Source: Chelatococcus asaccharovorans
GTDB lineage: Bacteria; Pseudomonadota; Alphaproteobacteria; Rhizobiales; Beijerinckiaceae
Direction: 5' to 3'
DNA: 64,000 nucleotides
NCBI RefSeq assembly: GCF_003201475.1
Contig: NZ_QJJK01000021.1
Location: forward strand, 20,778 to 84,777
The notes under the pieces were generated by a model. It had not been told where the DNA came from, made no database searches, and saw nothing but the letters and a program-made list of their open reading frames with translations. A program made the position numbers and the translations under genes. The stretch's first letter is position 1; every line of letters starts with the position of its first letter. Of this stretch, positions 8,353-16,869 are shown piece after piece.

Positions 8353-8473
8353 GAGGCTGTTTGAAAAATCATGAGAGCCTATCTTGTCCCGGATCAGCAA
8401 AGCGACGCTACGCGCCGCATTGCATCCGGGACAAGGCCCATCAACCTGTTACGAACTCTTTTCAAACAGGCTC
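8353..8473. repeat. MITE-like nested inverted-repeat element
   Basis: A 121-base element has 15-base terminal inverted repeats with one mismatch (GAGGCTGTTTGAAAA at the left; the right end reads GAGCCTGTTTGAAAA on the other strand). Inside is a second perfect 12-base pair, CTTGTCCCGGAT at 8383-8394 and ATCCGGGACAAG at 8424-8435. There is no coding frame. The terminal words resemble insertion-sequence ends, so a non-autonomous element is likely. I do not see a convincing target duplication. The rest of the 8298-8663 gap holds nothing I can name. Confidence 0.6.
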
Positions 8474-8663
8474 CAAGAACCTACGACTGGATGCACGCGT
8501 CCGCCACACGCCGAGTTTTCGGCGCTTTTGCACAAACTTAAGGAAGCAACGGTGGATTTGTGAACTATGGTTCCTTCAGCCGCGTGCGTTGGAACGGCGC
8601 CATGAGATCTGACGGCAACAGGGCTGTCGCGGGCGGAATCGAAAAGCGGGCCGGAGATGGGTG

Positions 8664-9467
8664 ATGCGAGATGTGCATATCAAGCATTTCGATGAGAAAT
8701 TTCAGTATCTTTTCAGCAATCATCCCTCCATCAAGAACTATGCGGGTCTGGCGAAGGCCTTGAGCGTCGCGCCGCCGCTCGTTTCGGGATGGAAGAACGG
8801 CACGCCGTACACGCATCCCTCGCATATTCCGATCCGCCATATCGGCAGCGTCTGTGACCATCTCTTCGTGTCTCAGGAAGTCCTCGAACTCGAGGATTTT
8901 CAGCAGTTCAAGACGCGGGCCGGCGAACGGCCGCATCCGAGCCTTTGGGACTCGCTCGTCCTTTCCGCGCCGTTCTCGCCCCGCCTGCAAATCATCGGCG
9001 AGGGCGGCAAGCGCGCCGATGGTCCGACACTGCGCCCTCTAACGCGGGGCATCTATGACCCCGATGATCTGGAGGTGGATGTCCCCATCTTCAGGAACGG
9101 CGAATCCGTCATCATCCGGCTCGATGCGGAACCCGATTGGCATGTCGCCCTGTTCTGCAAGGATCGCGTCGGCTGGCAGCGCCTGCACCCTACCTTGCGC
9201 AGGCGCGAAACCCGCACTGACGGCATCTTTTACTATCCGCTACAGAACGATCCAGTGCGCGCCCGCTATGCCCGGCTCGATGCCGTACCGGGAGCGCAGG
9301 TTCTGGTCGCCGTCATCACCGGCGATGCCCTGCCCGAGCCCATGCTGGAGGCGATTGCCGCAGCAACCGATCTCCCCTCCGCGCTCCAGCACCTCGCGCG
9401 GAGCCTCGGCGTGGCCGTGACATCGACCAGCGAAATGATCCAGTTGCGTTATCACGTCGAGCCTTAG
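8664..9467 (+). CDS. HTH-like plus DUF4384-like protein
   Basis: The product has 267 residues from the ATG at 8664 (a GTG lies one codon upstream). Residues 15-75 look like an XRE-type helix-turn-helix (NYAGLAKALSVAPPLVSGWKN). Residues 125-225 resemble the beta-rich DUF4384 domain, with a NGESVIIRLDAEPDWHVALF strand pair, LHP turn and a PGAQVLVAVIT strand. A protein of similar layout is encoded next to the caspase-like gene at 16.9-17.8 kb. DUF4384 domains are often linked to caspase-like proteases. The domain calls are by eye and moderate. Confidence 0.45.
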   Translation: MRDVHIKHFDEKFQYLFSNHPSIKNYAGLAKALSVAPPLVSGWKNGTPYTHPSHIPIRHIGSVCDHLFVSQEVLELEDFQQFKTRAGERPHPSLWDSLVLSAPFSPRLQIIGEGGKRADGPTLRPLTRGIYDPDDLEVDVPIFRNGESVIIRLDAEPDWHVALFCKDRVGWQRLHPTLRRRETRTDGIFYYPLQNDPVRARYARLDAVPGAQVLVAVITGDALPEPMLEAIAAATDLPSALQHLARSLGVAVTSTSEMIQLRYHVEP

Positions 9468-9483
9468 TTCTCTAATTTTCAGC

Positions 9484-10956
9484 TCAATTGAAAAGCGCTT
9501 CGCGTCGACCAGCCAAAGGGAGGCGTCTCCCATCATCTGACCATTGCGCCGTGGTGGCTCCGTCCGCACGCCGAGCATCGGGGGCCGGCGCGGCGACGCT
9601 CCAGACGTCGTGGTTATGGCCGGTCATCGGGTCCAGAACGGTGCGTCTAGTGAGATAGGGTGTCTCTTGCAACGGTGGCAGCGCCCGGCCGTCGATCTGG
9701 CTGGCGGTGAGCATGGAGAGGATCAGTTCGGCAGGGTCCGCTGCTGCAATGGCGGGATCACGCTTCGGCAACAGGGTTGTCTGCACCACCTGTCCTCCCG
9801 CGATGATTCTGGTCATCATCGACGATCCTCTATCGAAGATCGTCATGCCGCCGGCTGCCTGGTCCTGCCGCGGCTCATAGGCGTTCAGGAATCCGGCAAT
9901 TCTCCTTTCGGCAATATCGTCGCGGCCGAGCATCAGGAGTCTCCCATACCTGGGTCCTTCATATCTCTTTCTGTGAATGCCACTGACGGCCTGGCCCTGC
10001 GCTGGTTCAAAGGGCTGATCGATCGTGGCTGCGATCTCGCTCGCGGTGGGCACCGGCACCTGAACCTTGCCCTCCTCGACGAGGCTCTCGATGACGTGAC
10101 CGCGCAGCAGCGACGGCCAGATCATCGCAAACAAGGCATGCGAACTGTTGATCTGCGTGCCGATCCAATGGCCGTTGATGACGAAGGCCGCGCCGACAAT
10201 GTCGGGCGACGAATTGGCCAAGGGTGCAAGCGCGGCGGTGATCGGACGTTCCGCCCCGGCAAGGCTCGCGTCATCGAGGTCGAGGGCCAGACCGTTGACC
10301 CACGCGCCTGTACGGTCGCGGAGTTGGGTCGAAGGATTGGGACTATCCGTCAATGTCCAGCTTGCCGGTTTGGCCGGGGTCAAAGGATGACCGAACCGGC
10401 TTGATAGGCGGGCCTTGATGGCGTCAAGACTCCACCACACGCCCAACCAGCGCAGGTTCGGGCCGGTGTCCAGGGAGGCTGGACTGGTCAGCATGATCAG
10501 TTTGGCGGTGAGCGACGGCATGGTCGTGCCGATGCCGACGAGCAGCCCCTCGCTTTCGCCGGCACGCGGTTGCGCGCGAAACGGATCAACGCAGAAGGTT
10601 GGTAGATCGAGCGGTTCCGAATGCGGCGGCACGATCATATCTGCGCCCGCAACCTGATCCTGAACGCCGCCTTTGAGGACGGTTCCGAACGGCACGAAGA
10701 CGGCGGTGTCGGAAAAATTCTGCACCCTGACGCCGGCTTCGCTAACAGTCACGCGCGCCTCGCCATTTTCGAGCGCGCGGTCCAGCGTATTCAGCCTGAC
10801 CTTGTCGTTGCTTGAGCCATGGATCAGATAGACGGAAATATTTCCGTAGGTCGTCGGCGCCGAAACCGTATAGGCTGAGGCAGATGTCGCCGACAGCAGA
10901 ATTGCAATCAGCGCCGAGCCAGCGGCCAGGCTGAAGATTCGCTTGGTATTGTGCAT
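9484..10956 (-). CDS. Exported ARPP-1-domain-like protein
   Basis: The product has 490 residues from the ATG at 10956, which has an AGGAAG ribosome site and opens directly into a signal peptide (SLAAGSALIAILLSATSASA). The longer frame to 11052 adds only a polar leader. After the signal come TVLKGGVQDQVAGADMIVPP and an LDLPTFCVDPFRA segment, the pattern of the ARPP-1 family. The rest is unassigned and may carry a ligand-binding fold. It is the third gene downstream of a peptide gene and a radical SAM gene on the same strand, after a 170-base gap, so a link to that cassette is likely but unproven. Confidence 0.55.
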   Translation of the reverse strand: MHNTKRIFSLAAGSALIAILLSATSASAYTVSAPTTYGNISVYLIHGSSNDKVRLNTLDRALENGEARVTVSEAGVRVQNFSDTAVFVPFGTVLKGGVQDQVAGADMIVPPHSEPLDLPTFCVDPFRAQPRAGESEGLLVGIGTTMPSLTAKLIMLTSPASLDTGPNLRWLGVWWSLDAIKARLSSRFGHPLTPAKPASWTLTDSPNPSTQLRDRTGAWVNGLALDLDDASLAGAERPITAALAPLANSSPDIVGAAFVINGHWIGTQINSSHALFAMIWPSLLRGHVIESLVEEGKVQVPVPTASEIAATIDQPFEPAQGQAVSGIHRKRYEGPRYGRLLMLGRDDIAERRIAGFLNAYEPRQDQAAGGMTIFDRGSSMMTRIIAGGQVVQTTLLPKRDPAIAAADPAELILSMLTASQIDGRALPPLQETPYLTRRTVLDPMTGHNHDVWSVAAPAPDARRADGATTAQWSDDGRRLPLAGRREALFN

Positions 10957-11126
10957 GACGCGACTTCCTTTGCAGATTCTCACTGTCTGGAAGAATAGGC
11001 TTCTGAAACGGCCGCTGGGGTGAATTCGGCTGAAGAATTCTGAATGGTTCACTCAAGCATATCGCCACCGCCTGCTTCGGTTGTGTCAGCGCTGCGCTGT
11101 GCGGCATATGATGTCTGGCGGCGGGC

Positions 11127-12455
11127 TTACGTCTTGTCTGATTGTCTGTATTCAAGTGTGTTGGACAACTCCTGCTTCGACCATAGACCTGCAGCGCCAG
11201 CGTTGAGACCGAAGACCTGACTGAGCTTGGTCATCCCGATGAGGGGATCAGATTCTATGTCCGGCCCAAACGGTGCCTCCACGATCCGGCAATGTCCGAA
11301 GTCGAACGGCTTGCCCGGCGCCACGGCGACCGGCTCGAGTCGCTCAACCAAGCCGGCCTCGGCCATGGTAAGCGCGCGGAAATGGCAGAATGGATTGTTG
11401 CCCGGCCGGCCGAACAGGACATGCGACGTCCAGGTACAGCCGCCCTTGCAGCGTGCGGCATATCGGCAGCTCTGGCAGAAACCCCACAATTGCGTGGGAG
11501 CTTCCGTTTTCTCCCGCTTGAGCTCTGCCGCGATCTCGCGCAGCGGGCGCTCGCGAATATTGCCGCGCACATAATCGGAGGTCGGCAGCGACGGACAGCC
11601 CTTGATCCGCCCGTCCGCTTCGATGCCGAGCGTCGAGTCGCCCGCTCCGCAGCCGCCCCACATGTGACCCAACTCGCTGCCGTAGCGGAGCGTTTCCGCC
11701 AATGGTCCGAAATAGCCGACGTTGTTGCCGGGAAAAAAGGCGATCCCGTTCGGATCGAGTTTCTCACGCTTGATGTCGGCCAGCAGGGGGAACAGATAGA
11801 GCAGATGGTAGGGTTGCAGCAGCAGCGACGGATGATCGGCGGCCCGGCCCATCGCCGCCGTTAGAATGACCATCCAGCTTCGCGCGCCGATGTCGACGAG
11901 CATGTCCGCCACCGCCGGAAGCTCCGGCATGGTGAGTCGGTTCATCTGTGTGTTCACCGAGAGATCGATGCCGCTGTCGCTGATCCGCCGCGCCGCGGCG
12001 GTCGCGGCCTTCCATGAGCCTTTGGAGCCGCGGATCGCGTCATGGGTCCGTTCCAGCCCGTCGATGGAAATCGAGATTTTCCCGACCCCTGCCGCGACGG
12101 CGCGACTGACCCGTTCGGCGGTCATTTGGCGCGCGCCCGTGACGATGCTGCACAACATGCCGCAACGGTTGATTTCGGCGGCGATCCGGTCCCAGTCGTC
12201 GCGCATGTAGAACTCGCCGCCGATCAGCGTGACCTCCTTGAGGCCTAGATCGGCGAACTGGCGCACGAGATCGAGAGCCTCAGTCGTGCTCAGTTCATCC
12301 GGCCGCGCGCGAGCGGCGCGCGAGCCGCAATGGCAGCAGCCCAGATCGCAACGAAGCGTGATCTCCCAGACCGCAATGCTCGGCGGGGCATCATGCTCCG
12401 GCCGCCAGCGGGCAAGCTGCTGCGGATTGCCGTCGTATGTCGGAGGGTGCGGCAT
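11127..12455 (-). CDS. Radical SAM/SPASM peptide-modifying enzyme
   Basis: The product has 442 residues. The CxxxCxxC motif for the SAM-binding Fe-S cluster is at C36, C40 and C43 (RCDLGCCHCG), followed by a GGE motif (TLIGGEFYMR). The C-terminal SPASM region carries several further cysteines (GGCGAGDSTLG, KGCPS, CQSC, CKGGC, NPFCHF) for auxiliary clusters. Radical SAM/SPASM enzymes of this size install crosslinks on ribosomally made peptides. It starts eight bases after the stop of a small exported proline-rich protein with YGPPP motifs, which I take to be the substrate. The family is clear, the substrate is inference. Confidence 0.85.
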   Translation of the reverse strand: MPHPPTYDGNPQQLARWRPEHDAPPSIAVWEITLRCDLGCCHCGSRAARARPDELSTTEALDLVRQFADLGLKEVTLIGGEFYMRDDWDRIAAEINRCGMLCSIVTGARQMTAERVSRAVAAGVGKISISIDGLERTHDAIRGSKGSWKAATAAARRISDSGIDLSVNTQMNRLTMPELPAVADMLVDIGARSWMVILTAAMGRAADHPSLLLQPYHLLYLFPLLADIKREKLDPNGIAFFPGNNVGYFGPLAETLRYGSELGHMWGGCGAGDSTLGIEADGRIKGCPSLPTSDYVRGNIRERPLREIAAELKREKTEAPTQLWGFCQSCRYAARCKGGCTWTSHVLFGRPGNNPFCHFRALTMAEAGLVERLEPVAVAPGKPFDFGHCRIVEAPFGPDIESDPLIGMTKLSQVFGLNAGAAGLWSKQELSNTLEYRQSDKT

Positions 12456-12463
12456 GGCCGGCG

Positions 12464-12925
12464 CTACTTCCGCGGTCCGGGCGGAGGGCCGTAGATGATC
12501 GTGTGGATCCCGCGCAGCGGCTGTTTCTCTTGCGGCACCGGCGGCGCGGGCTCCTGCACGGGCGTCCGCGGGGGAGGACCGTAGACAGCGGCCGGCGCTG
12601 CCGGCCGCTGCGGTGCCGGGGGCGGCTCGTCATTCGGCGCAAGCGCAGGCGAATTCTGAGCAAGCAGACGGCCCATCTGCTCCGCGTTCATCGCATCGGG
12701 CAAATTGTAAGGCGAGGGATCGATCCCGTGTTCGGACAGGGTGCCGCGAGGATTCCCGGCAAACCGGGCGCGCAACGCTGCATCGCTCCGCAGCCGCCCG
12801 ATGAGATTCGACAATGTCGTCACCTCATGCCGATCCCCCTCCGTAGCGGAGGCGCCCATTCCGCCGAGGCCGATGGCAAAAGCGCTCAAAATGAATTTGA
12901 GAAACGCGCGGACAGTCAGGGCCAT
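12464..12925 (-). CDS. Candidate modified-peptide precursor with YGPPP motifs
   Basis: The product has 153 residues. An N-terminal hydrophobic stretch looks like a signal peptide (FLKFILSAFAIGLGG). Residues 40-85 form a leader-like helical domain (LRSDAALRARFAGNP, LSEHGI) reminiscent of leader domains of radical SAM substrates. The second half is Pro-rich, with one VYGPPPR and one IYGPPPG motif, the latter almost at the C-terminus. It lies directly upstream of the radical SAM enzyme gene and is transcribed with it. The Tyr-Gly-Pro units are plausible modification sites. No named family is claimed. Confidence 0.55.
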   Translation of the reverse strand: MALTVRAFLKFILSAFAIGLGGMGASATEGDRHEVTTLSNLIGRLRSDAALRARFAGNPRGTLSEHGIDPSPYNLPDAMNAEQMGRLLAQNSPALAPNDEPPPAPQRPAAPAAVYGPPPRTPVQEPAPPVPQEKQPLRGIHTIIYGPPPGPRK

Positions 12926-13134
12926 ATCGAACCTCTCAATCTGCTTGCGACGGGCCGCCCCGAAGCGGCAATCCAGATGTCATGATCCTGGATGATGTGC
13001 TGTCCGCACAACATTGTTAATGCACTATATTCCTACGGTCACTTGAGCATATTTGTGACCGAACCAACGCCGTCAAAGATTTTGGATGCTTCGCCCAGTT
13101 GCGCCGGGCATGCCGATCTGGATGTGCACCGCTG
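12926..13134. other. Intergenic region between the peptide cassette and the HAD gene
   Basis: This 209-base gap should contain the promoter of the leftward peptide cassette. I see no named site. It is slightly AT-richer than the flanks around 13010-13060. Confidence 0.3.
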
Positions 13135-13602
13135 TCAATCTCCGAAGATTTTTGTCAGTTCCGCAATCGTATTCGTGGCGGAGGTGTGGGTGATCCAGGT
13201 GCCGCCCCGCTTCACCCAGAGATGACGGTACTTGTCCCAGTCATCAATCAGGATGTCGCCAGGTTCGGCATGCAGGGACTTGTCTCTCGACTTGCAGCAT
13301 CGAACCTCGACGTGGTCCCCGAGGTGTTTCGCGATCCATCCCCGCTTATTGCTTTCGGCTTCCTCGACCGAATACGGGATGCCGGTGAGCACGATGCGGT
13401 AAGGATCATGTTTCGTGACGAAATTCCAAAGCTCCATCATGTCATCCATGGGCGGAATACCGGCATAGAAGCCTTTATGATCGCGGACCTGCTGCCAGTT
13501 CACATTGTCGACTTTCTTGTCCGGACGGATGCCAAAGACAGCTTCGTGGTGGGCGTCAAAGTTGGCGAGTACGCCATCCATATCAACAAAAATGCGCACC
13601 AT
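13135..13602 (-). CDS. HAD-family 5'(3')-deoxyribonucleotidase-like phosphatase
   Basis: The product has 155 residues. The catalytic HAD motif I is FVDMDGVLANF at residues 5-15, motif II is LTGIP near residue 73, and the metal-binding DILIDDWDKY is near residue 115. This is the pattern of NT5C-type deoxynucleotidases, which dephosphorylate deoxynucleoside monophosphates. Length is a little short of the family's usual 170-190. It stands alone and is divergent from the DUF4189 gene, about 110 bases away. Confidence 0.75.
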   Translation of the reverse strand: MVRIFVDMDGVLANFDAHHEAVFGIRPDKKVDNVNWQQVRDHKGFYAGIPPMDDMMELWNFVTKHDPYRIVLTGIPYSVEEAESNKRGWIAKHLGDHVEVRCCKSRDKSLHAEPGDILIDDWDKYRHLWVKRGGTWITHTSATNTIAELTKIFGD

Positions 13603-13711
13603 GCCTCTCCCTTGTTCGCGGGCTCATCGCCTGTTGGTATAAGTGTATTTGACAGCGGAGCGCTCCAGAACGCAGATTTCCAAAAATATCCCCGAGCGCG
13701 AAGGGGCGATC

Positions 13712-14218
13712 ATGCTTGATGAGTTTCCAAAGCAGGTTGGCGCCATGCTGGCGGCGGTTTTGACATTCGGCCCCGTGGAGGCGGTCGCCGATTCCTGCCA
13801 CTCGAACTGCGACAGCCGCTACTATTTCTGCATGCAGGGATCTGGCGTCGACGAGCGTGGTTGCTCGACCCAGCAGACCATTTGCTACATGTCCTGTCGT
13901 TCCGAAGCCTATCAGGCCATCGCCTATTCGCCGCGGACGGATCATCATGGCTACGCCTATTCGAGGGCTTCGCGCGCCGAAGCGGAAGCGGCGGCCATGG
14001 ATTATTGCCGCCGTGGGACTTCCGCGGACGGCAACGATTGCCGTGTTGTCATGTGGTCGCGCAATGCGTGCGCGGCTCTCGCCACCGCCACAGGCGGATT
14101 CTTCGGCGCGGCGTGGGGAGATCCCCGCGCCAATGCCGAGGCGCGCGCGCTCAAGCAATGCGGCGACGGCGGCGGGAAGGCGTGCGCGATAGCCCGCACC
14201 GTCTGCCCCGACAGGTGA
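13712..14218 (+). CDS. Exported DUF4189 protein, copy 1
   Basis: The product has 168 residues from the ATG at 13712, preceded by AAGGGG. The frame opens at 13643, but that N-terminus has no signal character. A weak signal-like segment comes first, then a Cys-rich linker (CHSNCDSRYYFCMQG, CYMSCRSEAYQ) and the DUF4189 domain. The domain shows the repeated pattern of A-E-A-x-A-x-x-x-C and a W-S-x-N-A-C-A-A-L centre. Family function is unknown; members are secreted in alphaproteobacteria. A second, diverged DUF4189 gene at 29850 occupies the same place in the other half of the accessory cluster. Confidence 0.75.
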   Translation: MLDEFPKQVGAMLAAVLTFGPVEAVADSCHSNCDSRYYFCMQGSGVDERGCSTQQTICYMSCRSEAYQAIAYSPRTDHHGYAYSRASRAEAEAAAMDYCRRGTSADGNDCRVVMWSRNACAALATATGGFFGAAWGDPRANAEARALKQCGDGGGKACAIARTVCPDR

Positions 14219-14269
14219 TCGCTGGTCCATCCGTGCTCCGGCCTTGCTGTCGCCGCAGGGCCGCTCCGT

Positions 14270-14977
14270 TCAGGATGCTGCGGCTGTGAGATTCCGGGAG
14301 CGAAACATCAAGCGAACCTTGGCGTCCTTATCCGGCGAACCGAAGCATTCGGCGAGCAGCGCGAATGGGTACTGCACGAGGCTGCCCGACGCGACCGCGG
14401 CGCGGCCGGTTCTGACCAGTTCCGCGTTCTCCTCCACCAGCCAAAACTCCCCTTTTGCGTGGTCCGGAAGGGGAGGAATGCTATGCGGCAGCAGATTGTT
14501 TGCGACCACGGTCCGCAACGAAGCATCAAAAGGATTGGAAGCACCAGAATCGGTCATATTCTGCTTGCTGACGATTTTCGCTCCGCTGGGCAACTCGGCT
14601 CCCTTGGCAACCCAATATAGCAAACCAATGGAAGCCCGCGATACGCGATGATTCTCAACTTTGCCGTCCGCGGTCCGTGTGAGCCTGTCCTCATCCGAAA
14701 GACTGATCCGGTCCCCGCAGGCCTTCTCGTTCCAGCTTTCGCCCACCGTCCATCGGCCCTCGACCGACCTTGCCTCCTCGCCGGGGGGCGTGCTGCGAGC
14801 CTTGAAATTTCCATCCCCGCCAAGGTTCAGCGAGATCGTTCCTCCGTTGTCCAGTTTGGGGTTGCCGGTCCAGGTCCATTCAGCAACAGGATTGGGTTTT
14901 TCGAGCTTGTCCGGCATGTCGCAGCCCGCGAGGGCCATGGCGGCGGTAACGAGCGTCAGTGCAACTATTTTTTTCAT
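14270..14977 (-). CDS. Putative lipoprotein
   Basis: The product has 235 residues from the ATG at 14977, chosen because GGGAGA precedes it and a lipoprotein signal follows (MKKIVALTL, then LAGC at residues 16-19). The mature part contains a possible lipocalin-like or META-like beta region (GNFKARS, VEGRWTVGESW). I do not recognise a family. It faces the DUF4189 gene tail to tail. It should be anchored in the cell envelope. Confidence 0.65.
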   Translation of the reverse strand: MKKIVALTLVTAAMALAGCDMPDKLEKPNPVAEWTWTGNPKLDNGGTISLNLGGDGNFKARSTPPGEEARSVEGRWTVGESWNEKACGDRISLSDEDRLTRTADGKVENHRVSRASIGLLYWVAKGAELPSGAKIVSKQNMTDSGASNPFDASLRTVVANNLLPHSIPPLPDHAKGEFWLVEENAELVRTGRAAVASGSLVQYPFALLAECFGSPDKDAKVRLMFRSRNLTAAAS

Positions 14978-15084
14978 CGCATAGTCTCCCGTGGTTTGGT
15001 TGCCCATACCTAGCCACCGCGGATCCGCCGCCACCATTGGCAGGAGTTGCCGGGCATTGGCGAACCTTGCCCGGAGGAATTAGG

Positions 15085-16869
15085 TCAGGCGCTGTCGTTG
15101 ATGTCTCTGGCGACACGGAAGCCGATCCAGCTCGTCGCCCAGCTTGCATGGATGGACGAGCGCGAGGCGCTGCGCACATGGGAGTCTGTACTGTCCCAAC
15201 TACCGCCACGAATGACCTTTAGGGCAGGAAGCGACGGATCGTCCGCTTGTCGGTCGACCCGGGGCGTGCCGTCGCCCGTCGCCCCCTGATAGTCTTCGTG
15301 CCAATCGTCTTCGACCCACTCGGCCACGTTGCCATGCATGTTGAAAAGGCCCCAGGCGTTGGGATCGTAGTGTACCGCCGGACAAGTGCCCCGGCGGGCC
15401 TGATATCGCCAGGCGGTCGGATGGCGGCGGCGAAGCTCGGGGTCGTCGTCAAAGTTGGCGCGCGCCCGGGTGATGTCCCGCCCCCAGGCGTAACGGTCGG
15501 ATGAACCCGCGCGCGCGGCATACTCCCACTCGGCCTCAGACAGCAGGCGATAGGGCTGCCCTGTCCTTGCTGCGAGCCATGTGACGTAAGCGTTCGCGTC
15601 CGCCCAGCTCACGCCCACAACAGGGTGGTCGTCGGTCTGGGCGAAGCCAGGCCGGCGCCAGTTCCGGCCGGGCTTCGTTGTTACGACGAGATCACCGAAG
15701 GCAAAAAACGCGCCGGCACGGGAAAAGATCGGCTCGTGAGTAGGATGCCCCGTCGCGTCGACGAAGCTCCGATATTCGTTCACCGTTACGCAGCAACGGC
15801 CGACCGCAAACGGTCGGACGATCGTGACGGCATGGGCTGGCCGTTCATTCAAGTCGCCGTATTCGTCCTCGCCCGTGCCCATCGTGAACGTGCCGGCTGG
15901 CACGACGACCATCTCCGGCCCCACGTCGATGTCCTTGAAAGACTCGTGGACACCGTTGCCGGGCAGGAAAGCCCGCTTGCCGCTGAGGCCAACGCCGCCA
16001 ACGCCGACGTTGAAACTCACAAACTGGCCGGCAGATTGCTGAATTTGATTACCGATTACTGTCATTGTTTTCGCTTCAGCGTGCACGTCGGCTGATATTG
16101 GCCGCAGCACAATCATAGGCAGAGCGCCCGACAGGAACATTGCCGGGACTTGCCTGCCATTGGTCCGGCGACCGACCTCGCCATTGACCTCACCGAAGAT
16201 TTCGAGAATCCGCCGGCCAGGCAGTGCCAACTTGTGCGCGAGAGCGGCGGCATAGGGACTGTTAGGGCCATCATCGCCGTCGAGGGCGACCTTTCCTGCC
16301 CCTGTCGAGAAGGTAATGAGCGTGCCACTCGGGGTGTTACGAATATCGGCCAGCCCTTGCGTGACATCACGCGTCGAGTTGTAGGCTTCGGGGATCGGAT
16401 TGTTGCGGCAGGCGTCGAACACGACGATGTGGTCCGCGGCGCTGTTGAGTGCCAACTGCTCGACCACGGCATCGGCTTTTACAGCCCCGCTCTTGAGATA
16501 GCGCGTCGCCTGGATCTCGGCATCGATCGGCAAGAGGAAATTGTCGCCTTGGTACTGGACGCCATGCCCCGCGTAGTAAAAGAATGACGCTTCGAGCAGC
16601 TCCGCCTGCTCAATACGCTCGCCAAATCGCACGATCGCCGTCTCGAACTGCGCCTTGGTCGCATCGATCACGACTTCCACGTCGAAGTCCAGAAGGCGCA
16701 TCGTGCGTTCGATAAGACGCACGTCATTGACGGGATTGGCGAGCCGCTGGCCAGGATAGGCGGCATTGCCGACCAGAAGCGCAATCCTCTGTCTGCGTCG
16801 CGGCAGCGTATCCTTGCCCGTGCCCGGCGCCGAACCAGACATCACCTCACCCCCATGTTCCTGCGGCAT
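15085..16869 (-). CDS. Caspase-like (C14) peptidase fused to an FGE-sulfatase domain
   Basis: The product has 594 residues. Residues 27-245 are a caspase-like domain (ALLVGNAAY start, catalytic His in YYAGHGVQ near residue 102, catalytic Cys in VVFDACRNNP near residue 154). Residues 320-590 are a formylglycine-generating-enzyme-like domain (VVVPAGTFTMGTGEDE, LLSEAEWEYAARAG, NMHGNVAEWVEDDW, VIRGGSWD, GFRVAR). The dyad is intact. No signal peptide or TM is seen. The ATG at 16869 overlaps the upstream stop as TGATG; an inner ATG at 16842 after GGTGAGGTG is an alternative. FGE modules in such fusions usually act as binding or sensing domains. It is downstream of a DUF4384-like gene in one operon. 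Confidence 0.88.
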   Translation of the reverse strand: MPQEHGGEVMSGSAPGTGKDTLPRRRQRIALLVGNAAYPGQRLANPVNDVRLIERTMRLLDFDVEVVIDATKAQFETAIVRFGERIEQAELLEASFFYYAGHGVQYQGDNFLLPIDAEIQATRYLKSGAVKADAVVEQLALNSAADHIVVFDACRNNPIPEAYNSTRDVTQGLADIRNTPSGTLITFSTGAGKVALDGDDGPNSPYAAALAHKLALPGRRILEIFGEVNGEVGRRTNGRQVPAMFLSGALPMIVLRPISADVHAEAKTMTVIGNQIQQSAGQFVSFNVGVGGVGLSGKRAFLPGNGVHESFKDIDVGPEMVVVPAGTFTMGTGEDEYGDLNERPAHAVTIVRPFAVGRCCVTVNEYRSFVDATGHPTHEPIFSRAGAFFAFGDLVVTTKPGRNWRRPGFAQTDDHPVVGVSWADANAYVTWLAARTGQPYRLLSEAEWEYAARAGSSDRYAWGRDITRARANFDDDPELRRRHPTAWRYQARRGTCPAVHYDPNAWGLFNMHGNVAEWVEDDWHEDYQGATGDGTPRVDRQADDPSLPALKVIRGGSWDSTDSHVRSASRSSIHASWATSWIGFRVARDINDSA

